A DNA stretch of 31,946 nucleotides from DASRDS01 sp035652495 (GTDB lineage Bacteria > Gemmatimonadota > Gemmatimonadetes > Gemmatimonadales > Gemmatimonadaceae): assembly GCA_035652495.1 (NCBI GenBank), contig DASRDS010000074.1, forward strand, positions 1 through 31,946, in the 5' to 3' direction. This document shows, piece by piece, positions 24,401 through 31,139 of the stretch. Numbering within the stretch: position 1 is the first letter of the stretch; every line of letters begins with the position of its first letter. The notes below the pieces were generated by a model. It saw nothing but the letters and a program-made list of their open reading frames with translations, was not told the origin of the DNA and made no database searches. Both the position numbers and the translations under genes were made by a program.

Positions 24401-25800
24401 GCGGACACTTTGCCGCCGGCGGTCGCGACGATCCCGACGGTGCCCGCACTCACACCCGCGACGACGCCCGTACCCGAAACGGTGGCGACGCCGCTGTTGC
24501 TCGAGGACCAGGTCACCGTGCGCCCCGTCAGGGTATTGCCAACCGAGTCTTTGAGCGTGGCCGTGAGCTGCGCCGTACCGCCGATCGTGATCGAGTCGAA
24601 TGCCGGCGTGATGGCGATCGACGCGATCGGCACGAGGGTCACATTGACGCTCGCCGATCCGCTCTTTGAGCCGCTCGTGCCGGTGACCTGGGCTTGTCCC
24701 GCTCCAACGGCGGTGACGGTCGCGGTAACCGGTCCCGTCGCCGTAACCGTCGCGACGCCGGTCGCGCTCGATGTGAAGGTCACCGTAGCGCCCGGAACCC
24801 GGTGGCCGGCGTTGTCGGTCACCTCCGCGGTCAGCGTTTGCGTCTGACCGACGAGCAAGTTGGACGAGGCCGGCGACATGACGACCGTGTTGACCGGTAC
24901 CGCTTGCACCACGAGCGTCGTCGTGGCTGTGACACCGCCGGCCGTCGCGCCGATCGTCACGGAGCCGACCCGCACGCCGGTGACCGTGCCGGTGGGGTCG
25001 ATGGTCGCGATCGTGGAGTCGCGCGAGAACCAGGTGATGGTTCGGCCCGTGAGTACGTTCCCTGCCGAATCTTTCGTGGTCGCCGAGAGCTGCGTCGTCT
25101 GACCCACGATGACGCTCGGGCTCGCCGGGGAGAGTCCCACCGTTGATACTGGTACCAGTGTCACCGTAACGGTCGCGGTGCCGGTGACTTTGCCGAACGT
25201 CGCGGTCACCGTCGCGGTGCCGGGTTTCCGAGCGACCACGAATCCCGATTGATCGATGCCGGCGATGCTGGTATCGCTGATCGACCACGTGACGGTCCGT
25301 CCGGTGAGCGCGTGGCCCCCGGCGTCCTTCGTCGTGTCGGTGAGCTGCGATGACGTGCCGACGCGCAGCGTGATCGTGCCCGGTGCGACGACGATCGAGG
25401 CCACCGGCACCGGAACGACCGTGATCTGCGCGGGGTGCTTCGGGGAGACGCCCGACGTGCTGGCGTCGATGGTGACCTTGCCGAGCGCGATGCCGCTGAC
25501 GACGCCGCCCTGCGTGACCGTGGCGATGGTCGGGTCGCTCGTTGACCAGAAGATCGGCAAGTTGTTGATGGGACTGCCGGAGCTGCTGACGGGCTGGGCG
25601 CTCAACGTGACCGTCGACCCGAGGACGACCGACGTCGTATCCGGCGAGATCAGGATGTCGTCGACGCGACGCGAGTTGGGGCCAGTAACATCACTCGAGC
25701 ACGCGGCGAGCAGCAGCGCCGCGGCGATTCTACCGCGGAGCCGTGAGCGGAACCGGTAGCGCCCGATCGGTCGTCGAGCCGTCGCCCAGCTGGCCGTCAC
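21421..25800 (-). CDS. Ig-like (Big2) lipoprotein with 16 domains (Ig1459)
   Basis: 1459 residues from GTG 25800, the largest protein here. A basic leader (residues 1-23) precedes IAAALLLAAC and SSDVTGPN, a lipoprotein signal. No later NTG start exists before the hydrophobic stretch, so the gene must begin inside the kinase gene (71-base overlap). Domains 1-8 correspond to those of Ig725 and Ig1007. Six consecutive 88-89-residue domains with an NDSGTVTIT-type insert follow (the last five begin DPVA or DPVT). Two terminal domains match the end of Ig1007. Rod-like surface display is likely. The single Ig1007-type repeat has been expanded to six here. Confidence 0.85.
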   Translation of the reverse strand: MTASWATARRPIGRYRFRSRLRGRIAAALLLAACSSDVTGPNSRRVDDILISPDTTSVVLGSTVTLSAQPVSSSGSPINNLPIFWSTSDPTIATVTQGGVVSGIALGKVTIDASTSGVSPKHPAQITVVPVPVASIVVAPGTITLRVGTSSQLTDTTKDAGGHALTGRTVTWSISDTSIAGIDQSGFVVARKPGTATVTATFGKVTGTATVTVTLVPVSTVGLSPASPSVIVGQTTQLSATTKDSAGNVLTGRTITWFSRDSTIATIDPTGTVTGVRVGSVTIGATAGGVTATTTLVVQAVPVNTVVMSPASSNLLVGQTQTLTAEVTDNAGHRVPGATVTFTSSATGVATVTATGPVTATVTAVGAGQAQVTGTSGSKSGSASVNVTLVPIASIAITPAFDSITIGGTAQLTATLKDSVGNTLTGRTVTWSSSNSGVATVSGTGVVAGVSAGTVGIVATAGGKVSAASVTVKPIAVGSVAISPKTVTLTPGAQTQLSVTVKDSLGNVIQNPAVTWTSTATGVALVNGSGLVIGTTPGTALIIAQSGSKADTNTTTVIPAPTASITITPNPVTIIVGQTAVLTATQKDANGTVLSGRSVTWQSPAPNTVSVSAGGVDPITQLDTCTATAVAAGGPIAVVAQAGHISASTQVTVSNVPVAYVLVTPNLFSVDVRFTRQVVAKAFDANNNLLSGRQFTWSTKSGGRISSVDQTGLVTGVAAGSDSVSATTGGKTGAGAVTVALAPVATVIVAPPASTITAAQTVQLSDTVKDSQGDTLQGRTVTWVSSNTTIATVSATGLVQPKGGLNDSGTVTITATSGSVHGTATVTITQDPVAKVTVSPSSSTINASHTQQLTATLQDASGATITGRPVAWFSSNPSVATVSNTGLVSPTGANDSGTVTITATSGTASGTATVTIGQDPVASIHITPASSSIDATQTQQLTATLTDSNNTTLTGRTVTWSSSDPTIATVSNTGLVTPTGANDSGTVTITARSGGKAANATVTITQDPVATVTLAPSSSSIAATQTQQLTATLKDAGGTVLTGRTITWSSSNTSVATVSASGLVSPTGLNDTGTVTITATSGTAMGTATVTITADPVTSVTVAPPSSSISATQTQQLTATLKDAGGTVLTGRAVTWSSSNTGVATVSPSGLVSPTGVNDSGTVTITATSGTASGTATVAITADPVASVTVAPPTSTITTSQTQQLGATLKDAGGTVLTGRPVTWSSSNPGIATVSNTGLVQPVGAVNDTGTITITATSGTASGTATVDVTNVLATAVSVNPPGATIFATSPSNQIQLGATTTPAGLGVTWSNGGSSVATVDGNGLVTATGTAAGPVTITATSANSPASGSSSITVIGHVGTVTVNAGTNALSVSSATSTTANATLLDTFGTDVSAQREVTWTSSDGSTIQINGGSGPFVANPATTVITLQAVSTNSPTVTITATTDDGVSGSITITVSP
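21988..23577 (-). repeat. Six tandem 264-267-base Ig-domain repeats
   Basis: Inside Ig1459, six consecutive units encode 88-89 residues each. Approximate borders are 23577-23311, 23310-23047, 23046-22783, 22782-22519, 22518-22255 and 22254-21988. The five later units start DPVA or DPVT. Units 4 and 5 share the stretches TQTQQLTATLKDAGGTVLTGR and GTVTITATSGTA without change. Ig1007 has one such unit and Ig725 none, so this block varies by repeat number. Confidence 0.8.
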
Positions 25801-28309
25801 TGTTGTAACCCCAGCAGAGCGTCGTGCTCACGGACGTCACCGCGCACGTGTGCGAACCGCTGGCGTGAATAGCCGAGAGCGACTGCGTAATCGAGACGCG
25901 CACCGGCGCGGAGTGATCGAGCGTCGTGCCATCGCCGAGCTGTCCGTATGTGTTCCGTCCCCAGCAGAACGCGTCGCCGCCGGTGGTCAGTGCGCAGGAG
26001 TGCACCAACCCGGTGGCCAACGTCATGAATGTCGCGCTTGTTTTGACCGGAGTCGGAGTATCATGCTCCTGCAGGTCACCCACGCCGAGCTGGCCGTAGG
26101 TATTCCTTCCCCAGCAATATGGTTGACCTGAGGTCGTCAACGCGCAAGAGTGATAACCACCGGCGGCAATCGTTCGGAAGGCGACCCCGCCGAGGATCGG
26201 CGCGGGCGCGGCGCGCACGATGTGCGTTCCATCGCCTAATTGGCCATATGTATTCTGGCCCCAGCAATACGCCTGGCCGACTTGATCGAGCGCGCAGGCG
26301 TGATGGGCGCCGGCCGTGAGCACGACGAAGTGCACGAGGCTCGCGACTTTCACCGGCAAACCGCTGTTGCTCGTGCTGCCGTTCCCGAGCTCGCCGTACA
26401 GGTTCCGTCCCCAGCACCAGGCTTCGCCCCCGGCGGTCAGCCCGCAGGAGTAGCCGTTTCCAGCGACGATCGAGTGAAACACGTGATCGCCGCTCACCTT
26501 GGTCGGCGTCGAGTGATCGACCGCGTCGCCGGTGCCGAGCTGTCCGAACGTGTTACCTCCCCAGCAGTACGCGGCGCCCGTCCGGCTCACGCCGCACGTG
26601 TGGTCCTGGCCTGACGCGATCTGGCTGAACGTCAGATCGCCGCTCACATGCTCCGCGCCTGATCCGCGCGCCGTCGTTCCTATGCCGAGTTGGCCGCGAT
26701 CGTTGTTGCCCCAACAGAGTGCGCCGCCCTGGCTATCGAGCTCGCATGTGTGCAGGCCGCCACCCGACACGGGCGACACGGCGGGCGGATGGATGATCGC
26801 GCCCGTAACCAATGCCGCTGGCTTGGACGTTGACTCGGGTGCTGGTGCCGGGGGTTTCGGCGGAGGTGCCACGGCAACGGGAGCCGGGAGTGGTTTGGGG
26901 TCGGGCTTCTGCGCCTTCGCCAGCAGTCGCTCCTCGGAGTCGCGCTGCGCCACGAATTGGCGCGCCGCCGACGAGTCCGCCGCCGCGGTGGCCGCGGCCG
27001 CGCTGTCCGCGGCTCGCCGGATCGCCTCCTGCCCGGCGCGCGCGATCGAGTCACGGAAGGCCTGGATCGCGGCCTGTTGCGCGCTGTCCGCCCGATGCAT
27101 CACCGTCGCTGAGTTGCCCGCGAACGCCCGCGTGCTGGGCGTGTGCTTCCACACGAGGTCGGGGCTGATCAGAAACGCGAGCAGACCGACGGCCACGAGC
27201 ACGCCCGCGACCACGAGGAGACCGATCGGCCCGTTGCGCCGCCGCCGCGGCACGGGGATGAGCGAGAGGTCGGGCAGTGTCCCGTCGTCGTCGACCGGCG
27301 GTGCCGCGTGATCCTCCGGCATCTGGTGCTCGCCGCGGCGGTATTGCACCGTGTGCAGTGCCGAGGAAGAGCCGGTATTGACGTTCGCGCCCGAGAGCGG
27401 CGGCAGATGCGCGGCCAAGCGATTCGTCGATGACGGCGCCGTGGGCTCCGAGCTTCGCTCGCGCACCCACTCGTCGTCCGACAACGCGCTCAAGAACGCT
27501 TGCGCATTCTCCCACCGCGCGTCGCGATTTTTCTCCAGCGCCCGCTCGATCACCGCCATGAGCCGCGGCGGCACATCGCCTCTCGTGCCCGAGATGGCGG
27601 GCAGGGGATCGAACTTCTGGCGGTACATGACGTCCGCCACGTTCATATCCACCCACGGCCGCACGCCCATGAGCATCTCGTAGCCGACGAGCCCGAGCGA
27701 GAACAAGTCGCTGCGTCCGTCGAGCGACTGGCCATCGATCTGCTCGGGCGACATGTACGCGGGTGTGCCGACCAGCAGGTCCGCCGACGGCGTTTGTCGC
27801 CGCATTTCAGCCGACAGCGCGATCCCGAAGTCCGAGAGCAGCGCCCGGCCGGTCTCGTCGTTCAAGAAAATATTTTCCGGCTTCACATCGCGATGCACGA
27901 CACCGCGCGCGTGCGCATACGACAACGCCGCGGCGATGTCGACCAACACGGCCTCGGCCCGCTCCGGCGCGAACGGCCCATCTTCGTGGATCGCGCGCTC
28001 GAGACTCCGGCCGGGGATGTACTGCATCACGAGCGCGAGCCCGCGGGTCGACAGTCGCTTCACGGCGTGGATCGCGACGACGTTGGGATGCTGAAGCTGC
28101 GCGACCGTGCGGGCTTCGTTCAGCTGGCGCGCGATCGTCTCGTCGTCGATGCCGCTCGCGGTATGAATGACCTTGATCGCGACGTCGCGGCCGAGCTCTC
28201 GATCGCGGGCGAGATACACGATCGACATCCCGCCGCGGCCGAGCTCACCCAAAATCTCGTAATCGGCCTCGAGCTCTCGGATCTCGACGAGCGTCGCTTC
28301 TTCGGCCAA
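25730..28309 (-). CDS. Transmembrane Ser/Thr kinase fused to a seven-blade RCC1 propeller
   Basis: 859 residues from TTG 28309, 4 bases after the FHA stop; a GTG at 28378 would extend into the FHA gene with no kinase homology. The kinase domain covers about 15-280: LGRGGMSIVY (23-32), Lys46, HRDVKPEN (139-146), DFG (160-162), GTPAYMSPEQ (181-190), all catalytic residues intact. A proline-rich linker and basic stop RRRR precede a membrane helix (361-382). Outside follow an alanine-rich helical stalk (395-470), a proline-rich hinge, and seven RCC1 repeats of about 50 residues (517-859). Each has an HTC/HSC-type cysteine and a CWGxNxxGQLG motif. Seven repeats complete one propeller. It is likely an outside sensor driving inside phosphorylation. 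Confidence 0.88.
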   Translation of the reverse strand: MAEEATLVEIRELEADYEILGELGRGGMSIVYLARDRELGRDVAIKVIHTASGIDDETIARQLNEARTVAQLQHPNVVAIHAVKRLSTRGLALVMQYIPGRSLERAIHEDGPFAPERAEAVLVDIAAALSYAHARGVVHRDVKPENIFLNDETGRALLSDFGIALSAEMRRQTPSADLLVGTPAYMSPEQIDGQSLDGRSDLFSLGLVGYEMLMGVRPWVDMNVADVMYRQKFDPLPAISGTRGDVPPRLMAVIERALEKNRDARWENAQAFLSALSDDEWVRERSSEPTAPSSTNRLAAHLPPLSGANVNTGSSSALHTVQYRRGEHQMPEDHAAPPVDDDGTLPDLSLIPVPRRRRNGPIGLLVVAGVLVAVGLLAFLISPDLVWKHTPSTRAFAGNSATVMHRADSAQQAAIQAFRDSIARAGQEAIRRAADSAAAATAAADSSAARQFVAQRDSEERLLAKAQKPDPKPLPAPVAVAPPPKPPAPAPESTSKPAALVTGAIIHPPAVSPVSGGGLHTCELDSQGGALCWGNNDRGQLGIGTTARGSGAEHVSGDLTFSQIASGQDHTCGVSRTGAAYCWGGNTFGQLGTGDAVDHSTPTKVSGDHVFHSIVAGNGYSCGLTAGGEAWCWGRNLYGELGNGSTSNSGLPVKVASLVHFVVLTAGAHHACALDQVGQAYCWGQNTYGQLGDGTHIVRAAPAPILGGVAFRTIAAGGYHSCALTTSGQPYCWGRNTYGQLGVGDLQEHDTPTPVKTSATFMTLATGLVHSCALTTGGDAFCWGRNTYGQLGDGTTLDHSAPVRVSITQSLSAIHASGSHTCAVTSVSTTLCWGYNSDGQLGDGSTTDRALPVPLTAPR
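25733..26764 (-). repeat. Seven RCC1-type repeats of about 150 bases
   Basis: The 3' third of the kinase gene encodes seven consecutive blades, recognisable by CWGNN, CWGGN, CWGRN, CWGQN, CWGRN, CWGRN and CWGYN, each about 50 codons apart and followed by GQLG or GELG. Each blade has two cysteines, 14 in all. Repeats 4-6 are the most alike. Confidence 0.85.
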
Positions 28310-28313
28310 TCGG

Positions 28314-29075
28314 CTACCGCTCGCGGAAGCGGAACAGGACGTCGCCCATCTCGATCTGGTCGCCGTCGTGCAGCACACGCTGGCCGTGCGCCGTGTCCAA
28401 CGGCTGGCCGTTGATCACGACCGGATTCGTCTGCGAGAGGTTCGTGATCTTCCACCGCCCCTCGACGTACTGCATCCGCGCGTGCTGGCGGCTGACGGTC
28501 TGCGAGCGGAGTTGGACGTGCCGGTATGGTGGTCCCGCGACCCGGCCGAACGTCACCTCCGGGATCTCGCCCCACGTCCGAACAAAGCGGATGTCGCGTC
28601 CCGGCACATCGCCGTCGAGGACCTCCAACCGGCCCGGCAGGAACTGCAACGTGCCCTCGGCGGGCGCCACGCTCTGCACGACCTTCCCATTGCCGTTGAG
28701 CGGCCGGCTCGACCCGTTGGTCGAATGCGAGTGTGGCGGATCCGTCGACGGTGGCGTGGGCGGCTCGACCGTCGACACACGGCCTTGGCCCTCGGGCTGA
28801 GGCGAGAACGCCATCGTTTGGGGCATCGCGGTTGCCGGCGTCGTCGGACCCTCGATGGCCGCTCCGCGCAACGGTTCACGCAGAGGCTGGAAGGGCATCT
28901 CGGCAATGCCCCGGCGATGCACTGGAATGACGAGCGGAACCGGATCGGGAACGTCGAGCTCACGTTCGATCCGACGTGCCTTGACGATCGCGAGCACCGC
29001 CCAAACTACGAACGTTGCCCCCGCGATGATCGCTGCCGCAATGAGCCACATCGGGTCGATAGTTGTACTAGTCAC
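28314..29075 (-). CDS. Membrane-anchored FHA-domain protein
   Basis: 253 residues from GTG 29075; ATG 29051 (residue 9) is an alternative directly before the membrane helix. A single hydrophobic helix (10-31, WLIAAAIIAGATFVVWAVLA) is followed by basic KARR, so the rest is cytoplasmic. A proline- and serine-rich linker (75-135) leads to an FHA domain (about 145-252). The phosphothreonine-binding features are present: TFGR (175-178), SRQHARM (195-201) and TNLSQTNPVVING (211-223), ending in VLHDGDQIEMGDVLFRF. It likely binds phosphothreonine on the neighbouring kinase or its targets. The kinase gene starts 4 bases downstream, so the two are co-translated. Confidence 0.87.
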   Translation of the reverse strand: MTSTTIDPMWLIAAAIIAGATFVVWAVLAIVKARRIERELDVPDPVPLVIPVHRRGIAEMPFQPLREPLRGAAIEGPTTPATAMPQTMAFSPQPEGQGRVSTVEPPTPPSTDPPHSHSTNGSSRPLNGNGKVVQSVAPAEGTLQFLPGRLEVLDGDVPGRDIRFVRTWGEIPEVTFGRVAGPPYRHVQLRSQTVSRQHARMQYVEGRWKITNLSQTNPVVINGQPLDTAHGQRVLHDGDQIEMGDVLFRFRER

Positions 29076-29106
29076 GAGTCACACTTGGCATACGCGCACA
29101 CACCGG

Positions 29107-29129
29107 GCCCGGCGAGGGAGTCGCCGGGC
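29107..29129 (-). other. Hairpin in the FHA gene leader
   Basis: GCCCGGCGA (29107-29115) and TCGCCGGGC (29121-29129) form a perfect 9-base stem with a 5-base loop. No T-run follows on the minus strand, so it is not a good terminator. If transcription starts just upstream, it would be the first element of the FHA-kinase-Ig mRNA and could protect its 5' end. Confidence 0.5.
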
Positions 29130-29137
29130 GACACCTT

Positions 29138-29143
29138 ATTAGA
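29138..29143 (-). promoter_or_regulatory. -10 candidate for the FHA-kinase-Ig operon
   Basis: Read on the minus strand, TCTAAT matches the -10 consensus at five of six bases and lies 62 bases before GTG 29075. The expected start would be near 29131, just before the hairpin. No good -35 box is seen, so this is tentative. Confidence 0.3.
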
Positions 29144-29166
29144 GTAGACCCACTGTAAGAAACGTT

Positions 29167-29182
29167 CCGCCAGCCTTGGCGG
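29167..29182 (-). terminator. Weak terminator candidate after the TPR gene
   Basis: CCGCCA (29167-29172) and TGGCGG (29177-29182) form a 6-base stem with a 4-base loop, 28 bases after the TPR stop at 29211. On the minus strand it is followed by AACGTTTCTT, a short broken T tract. It would partly separate the TPR gene from the FHA operon. Confidence 0.4.
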
Positions 29183-29210
29183 CAATCGCAGCAGGGCTGT
29201 TCTTCGCCGG

Positions 29211-31106
29211 TTAAAAGCTCGGTGTAGCGATCTCGGGCTTTTTCTTGGTCGACTTCGTGGTCGAGTCGATAGCCTTGGTTGCCTGGTCGAGGTTGACGTT
29301 GACCGAAGGCGCGCTCGGCATACCGACCTCAGGCACAGCGCCATGAGATGACCGTTTAGATGCGCTCTGAGCGGGCTTAGCGTGCTCAGTGGCGGTCGAG
29401 TCAGACTCAGCAGCAGCAACAGGAGCGGGTGGTGCTGCCGGGCCCATGTGCGCCGAGAACCCCTCGTGTGTCTGAGCCGGGACACTCGGCTGAGGATCCG
29501 GGGTGGCCTCGGCTACGGTTGGGGTCGCCGCAGCGGCTTGGGTTGCCGCGGGGGCGGGCTCAGGTGCGGTTGCCGCCGGCTGGGCGGCTGACGGCGCAGA
29601 CTTAGTCGGCGCGGCGGGCGTCGAGTGTCCGAGCCTGGGCACGACGACAATCGCGCCGATGACGAGCACCGCGGCAATGGCTGCCCCGATCCCGATCATC
29701 TTGCCTTTGCCGGCATCCATGCTAGCCCCAAATCCAATGCGCGGCTGCTTCCGCACCGGCTCGTCTTCGACGAGCGAGACCGGCGGAGGAGTGGGCGTGC
29801 GCGCGACCACGGCGGGCATCGGCGGCGGCGTCGGTTTCGAGACGAACGCGATCGGTTCGACTGACTGCGGCTTCTCGATGGGCTGCGATTTCCGCTCGGG
29901 CTTCGGTGCTGGCGCGATATTCTGCTCGAGCTCGAGCTTCGGCGGCTCGGGCGCTACGATCACGGGCACCGTCTGCGAAACGCGCTTGACCTGCTCCGAG
30001 ACCCGATTCGGCTTGGGTGGCGGGAGCTCTGGATCGTCCGCCCATGCCTCGGTGATGCCGAGGTCGTTCTTCGCCGGCGCCTCGACTTCTTTCGCAACAG
30101 GCGGAGGGGCGGCCGGTTTTGGTTGCACTGGAGTGGGAATGCGCACGGACGCAGCAGACGGAGTCATCCCCGAACGCACTGCTTGAATCGGCATTCCCGG
30201 GGGCGGCGTCAGCGACGGTGCGGTCTTGCTCTCCGACGTACGACGTGGCCGCATGGGCATAGTCGTCGTCGCGACCGCGGCCGCCGCGGCCGACCGCGAC
30301 TCTTCGACGCGAGCACGCTGCTGGGCGACACTGGCATGATCGGCGCCCATCGCTTCTTCACGCGCCTTGAGCGCACGCTCACGCAGATCGAGCGCTCCGG
30401 CATGCTTGCCCATCGCCGCCAGCGAATCCGACAAGCCATCCATCGCCTGGAGGACTGCCGGGTCGCTCGCGGGCAGCTGCCGCTCGCGCACGATCAGCAC
30501 GCGACGCCACAGTCGCTCGGCCTGGTCCGGCTTGCCCAGCGCATGACGAACTTTCGCGAGACTGACGAGTACCGTAGCGACTTCCGGATGCTCCGGCCCA
30601 TACGGGCGCTTGAGCGTGAGCAACTGCAACAGCAGTGGCTCGGCCTGCCGATAGTCGCCGCGTTTGAAGTACAGCCGGGCGAGGTTGTTCAGATTGACGC
30701 CAAGATCGGTCTGCGCGGATTCGACGCGCTTCGCGCTGGCGCCCATGGCGCGCTTGAGCAGCGGTTCGGCCTCGTCGAGCGCGCCGCGCGACACATACAA
30801 TGCGGCGAGGTTGTTGATGCTCGTGAGCACGCTCGGATGGTCGGACCCGAGACTCTGCTCCCGAAGCTCCAACGAGCGCCGGAACAGCTCTTCGGCGCGT
30901 AAGTGGTCTTTCTGCTGATATTTGAGTTGCGCGAGATTGCCAAGGCTCGAGGCCAGCTGCAGCGGGTCTCCGCCCGCGCGCTCGGCCTCGGCGATGGCCG
31001 CGACAAACGCGTCCTCGGCCCCCGCCAGGTCGCCCTCGGCGAACAAACGGCGCCCCGTTTCGTTATACTGCTCCCACGTGATCGAAGACGCCGCAGTGGC
31101 AGTCAT
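29211..31106 (-). CDS. Cytoplasmic TPR protein with C-terminal membrane helix and long linker
   Basis: 631 residues, ATG 31106, with Shine-Dalgarno AAGGAG (31121-31116) 9 bases upstream. Residues 10-265 are TPR repeats of the Kinesin-light-chain type, with units of about 42 residues (for example SSLGNLAQLKYQQKDHLRAEELF, SINNLAALYVSRGALDEAEPLL, NLNNLARLYFKRGDYRQAEPLL). A proline-, lysine- and alanine-rich region (270-465) follows, then one membrane helix (470-490, MIGIGAAIAAVLVIGAIVVV), and an outside alanine/proline-rich tail of about 140 residues. It resembles a scaffold that joins cytoplasmic partners to the envelope. It lies upstream of the FHA-kinase operon and is a natural candidate partner; direct evidence is lacking. 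The C-terminal tail is low complexity. Confidence 0.82.
   Translation of the reverse strand: MTATAASSITWEQYNETGRRLFAEGDLAGAEDAFVAAIAEAERAGGDPLQLASSLGNLAQLKYQQKDHLRAEELFRRSLELREQSLGSDHPSVLTSINNLAALYVSRGALDEAEPLLKRAMGASAKRVESAQTDLGVNLNNLARLYFKRGDYRQAEPLLLQLLTLKRPYGPEHPEVATVLVSLAKVRHALGKPDQAERLWRRVLIVRERQLPASDPAVLQAMDGLSDSLAAMGKHAGALDLRERALKAREEAMGADHASVAQQRARVEESRSAAAAAVATTTMPMRPRRTSESKTAPSLTPPPGMPIQAVRSGMTPSAASVRIPTPVQPKPAAPPPVAKEVEAPAKNDLGITEAWADDPELPPPKPNRVSEQVKRVSQTVPVIVAPEPPKLELEQNIAPAPKPERKSQPIEKPQSVEPIAFVSKPTPPPMPAVVARTPTPPPVSLVEDEPVRKQPRIGFGASMDAGKGKMIGIGAAIAAVLVIGAIVVVPRLGHSTPAAPTKSAPSAAQPAATAPEPAPAATQAAAATPTVAEATPDPQPSVPAQTHEGFSAHMGPAAPPAPVAAAESDSTATEHAKPAQSASKRSSHGAVPEVGMPSAPSVNVNLDQATKAIDSTTKSTKKKPEIATPSF
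31064..31069 (+). promoter_or_regulatory. -10 candidate for the divergent lipoprotein gene
   Basis: TATACT (31064-31069) matches the -10 consensus at five of six bases and lies 70 bases before the TTG start, inside the start of the TPR gene on the other strand. No clear -35 box is seen. Confidence 0.3.
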
Positions 31107-31115
31107 TATGATTTG

Positions 31116-31121
31116 CTCCTT
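31116..31121 (-). promoter_or_regulatory. Shine-Dalgarno site of the TPR gene
   Basis: AAGGAG on the minus strand, 9 bases before ATG 31106. It lies only 5 bases from the oppositely directed Shine-Dalgarno site of the lipoprotein gene. Confidence 0.7.
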
Positions 31122-31126
31122 ATTCC

Positions 31127-31132
31127 GAGGGA
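31127..31132 (+). promoter_or_regulatory. Shine-Dalgarno site fixing the TTG start of the lipoprotein gene
   Basis: GAGGGA at 31127-31132 lies 7 bases before TTG 31140. It supports this uncommon start codon over the in-frame TTG at 31113. Confidence 0.6.
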
Positions 31133-31139
31133 CGCCCGG

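Noticed and set aside
23378..25288. 636-residue frame on the minus strand, Arg/His/Asp-rich
   Set aside because: It is a shifted frame of Ig1459; the composition is what high-GC codons give when read out of frame.
26532..27311. 259-residue plus-strand frame opposite the kinase-RCC1 gene
   Set aside because: Antisense shadow, Arg/Ser/Pro-rich, without start signals; the minus strand has unambiguous motifs.
29107..29129. Strong terminator of the upstream TPR gene
   Set aside because: The stem is good, but no T-run follows in either useful direction. The weaker hairpin at 29167-29182 is the better candidate.
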